Part shown: piece by piece, positions 60,725 to 64,000 of the stretch
Position numbering within the stretch: the stretch's first letter is position 1
Layout of the letters: the number at the start of each line of letters is the position of its first letter
Assembly (NCBI GenBank): GCA_963716855.1
Contig: CAVQUV010000016.1
Location: 62,001 to 126,000 of the forward strand
Reading direction: 5' to 3'
Length of the DNA: 64,000 nucleotides
Source of the DNA: JAGVSZ01 sp963716855
GTDB taxonomy: Bacteria; Pseudomonadota; Gammaproteobacteria; Burkholderiales; SG8-39
The notes under the pieces: generated by a model
Told to the model about the DNA's origin: nothing
The model's database searches: none
The model's input: only the letters and a program-made list of their open reading frames with translations
Program-made: the position numbers and the translations under genes

Positions 60725-61981
60725 TCAAACCAGCGCAATCGCAAGCGCTACGAGCGCGGCGATGGTAACACTGGCGACCAGTATCCAGCGGTCCCGCGAC
60801 CGCGTCGCGGCGCGATTGGACGCCGGCGCGCGCTCCATGGACAGCGGCGCCGGGATCGCGCGGCCGCCGCCGGTCGCGGCGGCGAGGTCGAGCTTCATCG
60901 TCTTTGCGAACGCGTCCACCGCCGGTCCGGCGCCGGTCATCGCGGCGAGCCGGCGCGTCGCCTCGAGCGAGTCGAACCGGCGCGAGATGCGCAGGCGCAG
61001 GCCGGCTTCGACGCGCGGCGGGGCGGTCGTGCTCGGCGCTCGCGCCGGCGCAGGGTCGATCCGCAGCGTCGGGCTCGCGTCGGCGGCCTGGGGCGCGACG
61101 CGCCCGGGCGGCAGCGTCAGCGTCTCGTCCTCGTCCGCAGCCGGGGCGAGCGCCGCGACTGCCGCGCGGCACGCGCGCAGGTCCGCGGCCAGCTCGCGCG
61201 CATCCGGGTAGCGCGCCGCCGGATCCTTCGCTAGCGCCTTCGCCACGATGAGATCGAGCATCGGCGACACGCGCGAGTTGACGGCGCTCGGCGGCGGTGG
61301 CACCGCGTTCACGATCTGGTACATGATCTGCGTGATGTCGCTGCCCGAGAACGGCGGCGCGCCGGTGAGCGCCTCGTACAGCACCACGCCGAGCGAGAAG
61401 ATGTCGCAGCGCTGGTCGACCGCGCCGCCCAGCAGCTGCTCCGGCGACATGTACTTCGGCGAGCCGAGCAGCATGCCGGTCTGGGTCTTGACCTCGGAGG
61501 CACGCATGCGCGCGATGCCGAAGTCCATGATCTTCGCCGGGCCGTCGCGGGGCACCATGATGTTCGCGGGCTTCACGTCCCGGTGCACCACGCCGCGTGC
61601 GTGGGCGTACGCGAGCCCCTCGGCGACCTGGGCGGCGATGTCGACCGCCCTGACCGCATCGAGCCGGCCGCGCAGGAGGAGATCGCGCAGCTCGGTGCCT
61701 TCGATGTATTCCATCGCCATGTAGACGAGCTCGCCGGCGTGGCCGATGTCGTAGATCGTGACGACGTTGGGGTGGCTCAGGCCGCCGGCCGCCTTCGCCT
61801 CTTGGTAGAACCGCTTCTCGTATTCCGCGCGCTCTTCCAAGTCGGCGACCATGTTGATGGTCTTGATGGCGACCGTGCGGTTGAGCATCGGGTCCTCGGC
61901 CCGGTAGACGACGCCCATCGCGCCGCGGCCGAGCTCGCCGAGGATCCGGTACCGACCGAGGGTTTGCGCCGGATCGCTCAC
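60725..61981 (-). CDS. Ser/Thr protein kinase with C-terminal membrane anchor
   Basis: A 418-residue Hanks-type kinase. The Gly-rich loop GELGRGAMGVVYRAED, Lys40 (VAIKTI), HRD at 133-135 (VVHRDVKPANIM), DFG at 153-155 (MDFGIAR), SPKYMSPEQLLGG and the CDIFSLGVVLYEAL helix are all intact. A proline/alanine linker leads to one membrane helix at the end (WILVASVTIAALVALAIAL), so the kinase should face the cytoplasm. No sensor domain is outside. Its start overlaps the stop of the cyclase-fold/PEGA gene (ATGA), implying a joint signalling unit. Confidence 0.92.
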   Translation of the reverse strand: MSDPAQTLGRYRILGELGRGAMGVVYRAEDPMLNRTVAIKTINMVADLEERAEYEKRFYQEAKAAGGLSHPNVVTIYDIGHAGELVYMAMEYIEGTELRDLLLRGRLDAVRAVDIAAQVAEGLAYAHARGVVHRDVKPANIMVPRDGPAKIMDFGIARMRASEVKTQTGMLLGSPKYMSPEQLLGGAVDQRCDIFSLGVVLYEALTGAPPFSGSDITQIMYQIVNAVPPPPSAVNSRVSPMLDLIVAKALAKDPAARYPDARELAADLRACRAAVAALAPAADEDETLTLPPGRVAPQAADASPTLRIDPAPARAPSTTAPPRVEAGLRLRISRRFDSLEATRRLAAMTGAGPAVDAFAKTMKLDLAAATGGGRAIPAPLSMERAPASNRAATRSRDRWILVASVTIAALVALAIALV

Positions 61982-62960
61982 AGGCCGCTCTGCCGGCGGA
62001 AGTCGCGCCAGATCTCCGCCGGGCTCGGGAACTTGCGCGGTTCCTGCGCGGGGGCGGGCGCGGCGGCGGGGGCGCGGGGCGCGAGCGTCGAGAACGCGTG
62101 CCGCACCGTGAGCTCCTCGCCGGGCGAGAGGTCGACCTCCAGCGTGAGCGGTGCGTTCTGCGGATGCCGCACCTCGATCGTGTGCTTCCCGGGGTTGACC
62201 TCGACGCGCTTCAGCGGCGGGCTGCGGCCCCTCGACTCGCCGTCGACGCGCACTTCACCCCACGGCGTGATCGCGAGGGCGATCGGTGCCCGGGCGCTTC
62301 GCGCGCGCCGCGGACCGACGCAAGGCCGCGCACGACCAGGCCGACGCCCAGCAGTCCGGCGACGCTCAAGCCCGCGACGAGAAGCAGTCGCCGCCGCGGC
62401 GGCGCTGCGACCTCGGGAGGATCGGTGTCGGTCGCGGGCGCGAAGGCGAACAGCTCGTGCGCCCGCAGGCTCGCGTCGGTGACCGTGCCGGCGGGGCGCA
62501 GCCGCGCGGCGCGCTCCTCGTCGCCCGCCGCGAGCGCGTCGCGAAACGCGCGCGAGGCGATCACCTGGCCCGGCTCCGCGAACGGCGTGATGCTCGCGCC
62601 GGCGGCGATCCCGTCCCCGATGAGCTGCACTTCGCCGGACGCGTCGGTCGCGACGCCGATCGGCCCGTGGCTGACCCCGATGCGCAGCGCCAGCGGCTCG
62701 CTCGCCTCGCGCGCGGCGCGGCGCGCGCGGCGCGCCAGCAGCAGGGCATCGACGGGCGGCGCGAGGACGATCAGCGCGGCGCCGTCCGCCGTGTCCGCGA
62801 CGATCCGGTCGGCCCCGGCGAGCGGCTCGATCGCGCGCGCGAGCAGGCCCTCGAGGCGCGCCTTGAGGCGCGCCTGCTCGGCGACGGGGCGCTGAAAGAA
62901 ATCGGCGAGTGCGATGCAGACGACGCTCGCGGTCGCGGTGCTGCCGGTCGGCTCGGCCAT
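61978..62960 (-). pseudogene. Cyclase-fold/PEGA membrane protein, frameshifted
   Basis: Residues 1-165 resemble a class III nucleotide cyclase fold (LRIGVSHGPIGVATDASGEV; FAEPGQVIASRAF), but the metal-binding aspartate motifs are not evident, so it may only bind. One membrane helix follows (LLLVAGLSVAGLLGVGLVV). After a frame change at about 62305 (in a GCGCGCGCG run) comes a PEGA domain (ALAITPWGEVRVDGESRGRS; VEVNPGKHTIEVRHPQ) and the end WRDFRRQSGL. A one-base indel explains the break. Its stop overlaps the kinase start. Confidence 0.78.
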
Positions 62961-62983
62961 GGGCGGCACCGAACCGCGCTCGG

Positions 62984-64000
62984 TCACTTGACGCGCATGC
63001 CCGGCTCCGCGCCGGAGTCGGGCGAGACGAGGAAGAGGCCCGGGCCATCCCCGGACGCCGCAAGGATCATCCCCTCCGAAGTGCCGAAGCGCATCTTGCG
63101 CGGGGCGAGGTTCGCGACGACGACGGCGTGGCGGCCGACGAGCTGCGCCGGGTCGTAGGCGGACTTGATGCCGGCAAAGACGGTGCGCGTGGAGCCGCCG
63201 ATGTCGAGCGTCAGCTTGAGCAGCTTGTCCGCGCCCTCTACCGCGTCGGCGGCGACGATCTTCGCCACGCGCAGGTCGAGCTTCGCGAAATCGTCGATCG
63301 ATATCGTCGGCGTTTGCGCCGACCGACGTTCCCCTCTCGTCCAGTCGTGGGGGACGGCGGCACCCTTCGCCGCGACCCGCTCCTGATGCTCGGCGTGCTT
63401 CTGGGGCGCCGGCACGGCGGGCGCCGCGGACGTGCTCTCCGCATCGAACAGCGCCTGGACCTGCTTCGGGTCGATTCGGGTCATGAGGTGCCGATAGGGT
63501 TTGATCGTGTGGCCGGCCGGCAGGAGCGTCTTCGCATCGTGCCAAGAGAGGGGCGGCACGCCGAGGAAGGACTCCACGTCGGCGGCGACCTTCGGCATGA
63601 CCGGCTTCAGGTAGATCGTCAGCAGCCGGAACATGTCGAGCGCGTGGAGCACACGTCTGTGGAACTGAGACTGCTCGGGCTTCTTCGCGAGACTCCCAGG
63701 GCTGGTGGCGGTCCACGTACTGGTTTGCGATGTCCGCCAGGTACATCACCTCCGCGCAGCGCCTTCCCGAACTCGCGCTGCTTCGTAGTGCGTCCCGGAT
63801 GTCGTGCCGATGTTCCGAGCCAGCGGAAAACTCCGTCAAGCGCGTTGCTTGACGCTGCGCCTCAGGGAAGGCTCTTCGTCGCGATACGTGCCTTCGACAG
63901 CGCTTGCACCGAAGCGAAACGAACCCGGCGCACCGGCTCGCGATGTTCACGTACTTGCCGACGAGGTCCGAGTTCACCCGCGCCACGAAGTCGTCGGGGT
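62984..64000 (-). pseudogene. metG: Methionyl-tRNA synthetase, 3' part, several frameshifts (partial)
   Basis: The clean 3' frame (to 63652) has RLLTIYLKPVMPKVAADVES and the C-terminal tRNA-binding domain (IDDFAKLDLRVAKIVAADAV; HAVVVANLAPRKMRFGTSEG). From there to the window end the homology continues in changing frames: EVMYLADIANQYVDRHQPW near 63700, and ARVNSDLVGKYVNIASRCAG at the edge. At least three indels are needed between about 63650 and 63950. The catalytic HIGH/KMSKS domain lies outside the window. metG is normally essential, so sequencing error is the simplest reading. Confidence 0.85.

Overview
The window is a GC-rich bacterial chromosome segment, most likely from a betaproteobacterium. 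The evidence is gene order: cysI-DUF934-cysH-cobA divergent from a CysB-type regulator, and hda-HAD-pcnB-folK-dNK-panB-panC divergent from purM. Genes are densely packed, often overlap by 1-4 bases (ATGA/GTGA), and use GTG or TTG starts fairly often. No rRNA, tRNA or CRISPR array was recognised.

Layout. 1-0.9 kb is an accessory patch: a transposase remnant and a small membrane-protein gene flanked by integron-core-like heptamers. 1.0-6.6 kb holds a DUF29 protein, a ChaN/PDZ protein coupled to an M1-like peptidase, a PhnD-like binding protein and a frameshifted glutamine amidotransferase. 6.6-11.6 kb is the assimilatory sulfate/siroheme block. In it the ATP-sulfurylase genes cysD and cysN are reduced to a 75-codon in-frame chimera. 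11.8-26.3 kb is a potassium locus: kdpFABC, a TorF-like porin, small proteins, a CorA-like protein, a CNNM/CBS protein, kdpD and kdpE. Four promoters here share an exactly spaced direct-repeat architecture of the OmpR/PhoB/KdpE type. Three of them drive otherwise unremarked small proteins. 26.3-36.8 kb is housekeeping (panC, panB, dNK, folK, pcnB, HAD, hda, purM), interrupted by a Tat-signal amidohydrolase and a BtuCD-like ABC pair. 37.0-45.3 kb is one giant secreted haemagglutinin-type repeat protein. 45.3-53.5 kb holds a DMT transporter, two tandem DUF4124 proteins, dnaE, acylphosphatase, a DsrE-like lipoprotein, an FAD-linked oxidase and a membrane protein. 53.5-60.7 kb is a six-gene hydrogenase-4-like membrane complex whose large subunit lacks all four NiFe-binding cysteines, so it fits an energy-converting hydrogenase-related (Ehr) complex better than a hydrogenase. 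60.7-64.0 kb has a Ser/Thr kinase coupled to a cyclase-fold/PEGA protein, then the 3' part of metG.

Sequence quality matters. Single-base frameshifts occur in the amidotransferase, the amidohydrolase (three), the giant adhesin (five, each explained by one missing G), the PEGA protein and metG (several). metG is normally essential, and lost G residues in G-runs are typical of consensus errors. Many of these breaks are therefore probably not biological.

Two systems deserve most attention: the KdpE-type regulon with its small proteins, and the NiFe-less hydrogenase-like complex. The cysD/cysN chimera is the clearest sign of real gene loss.
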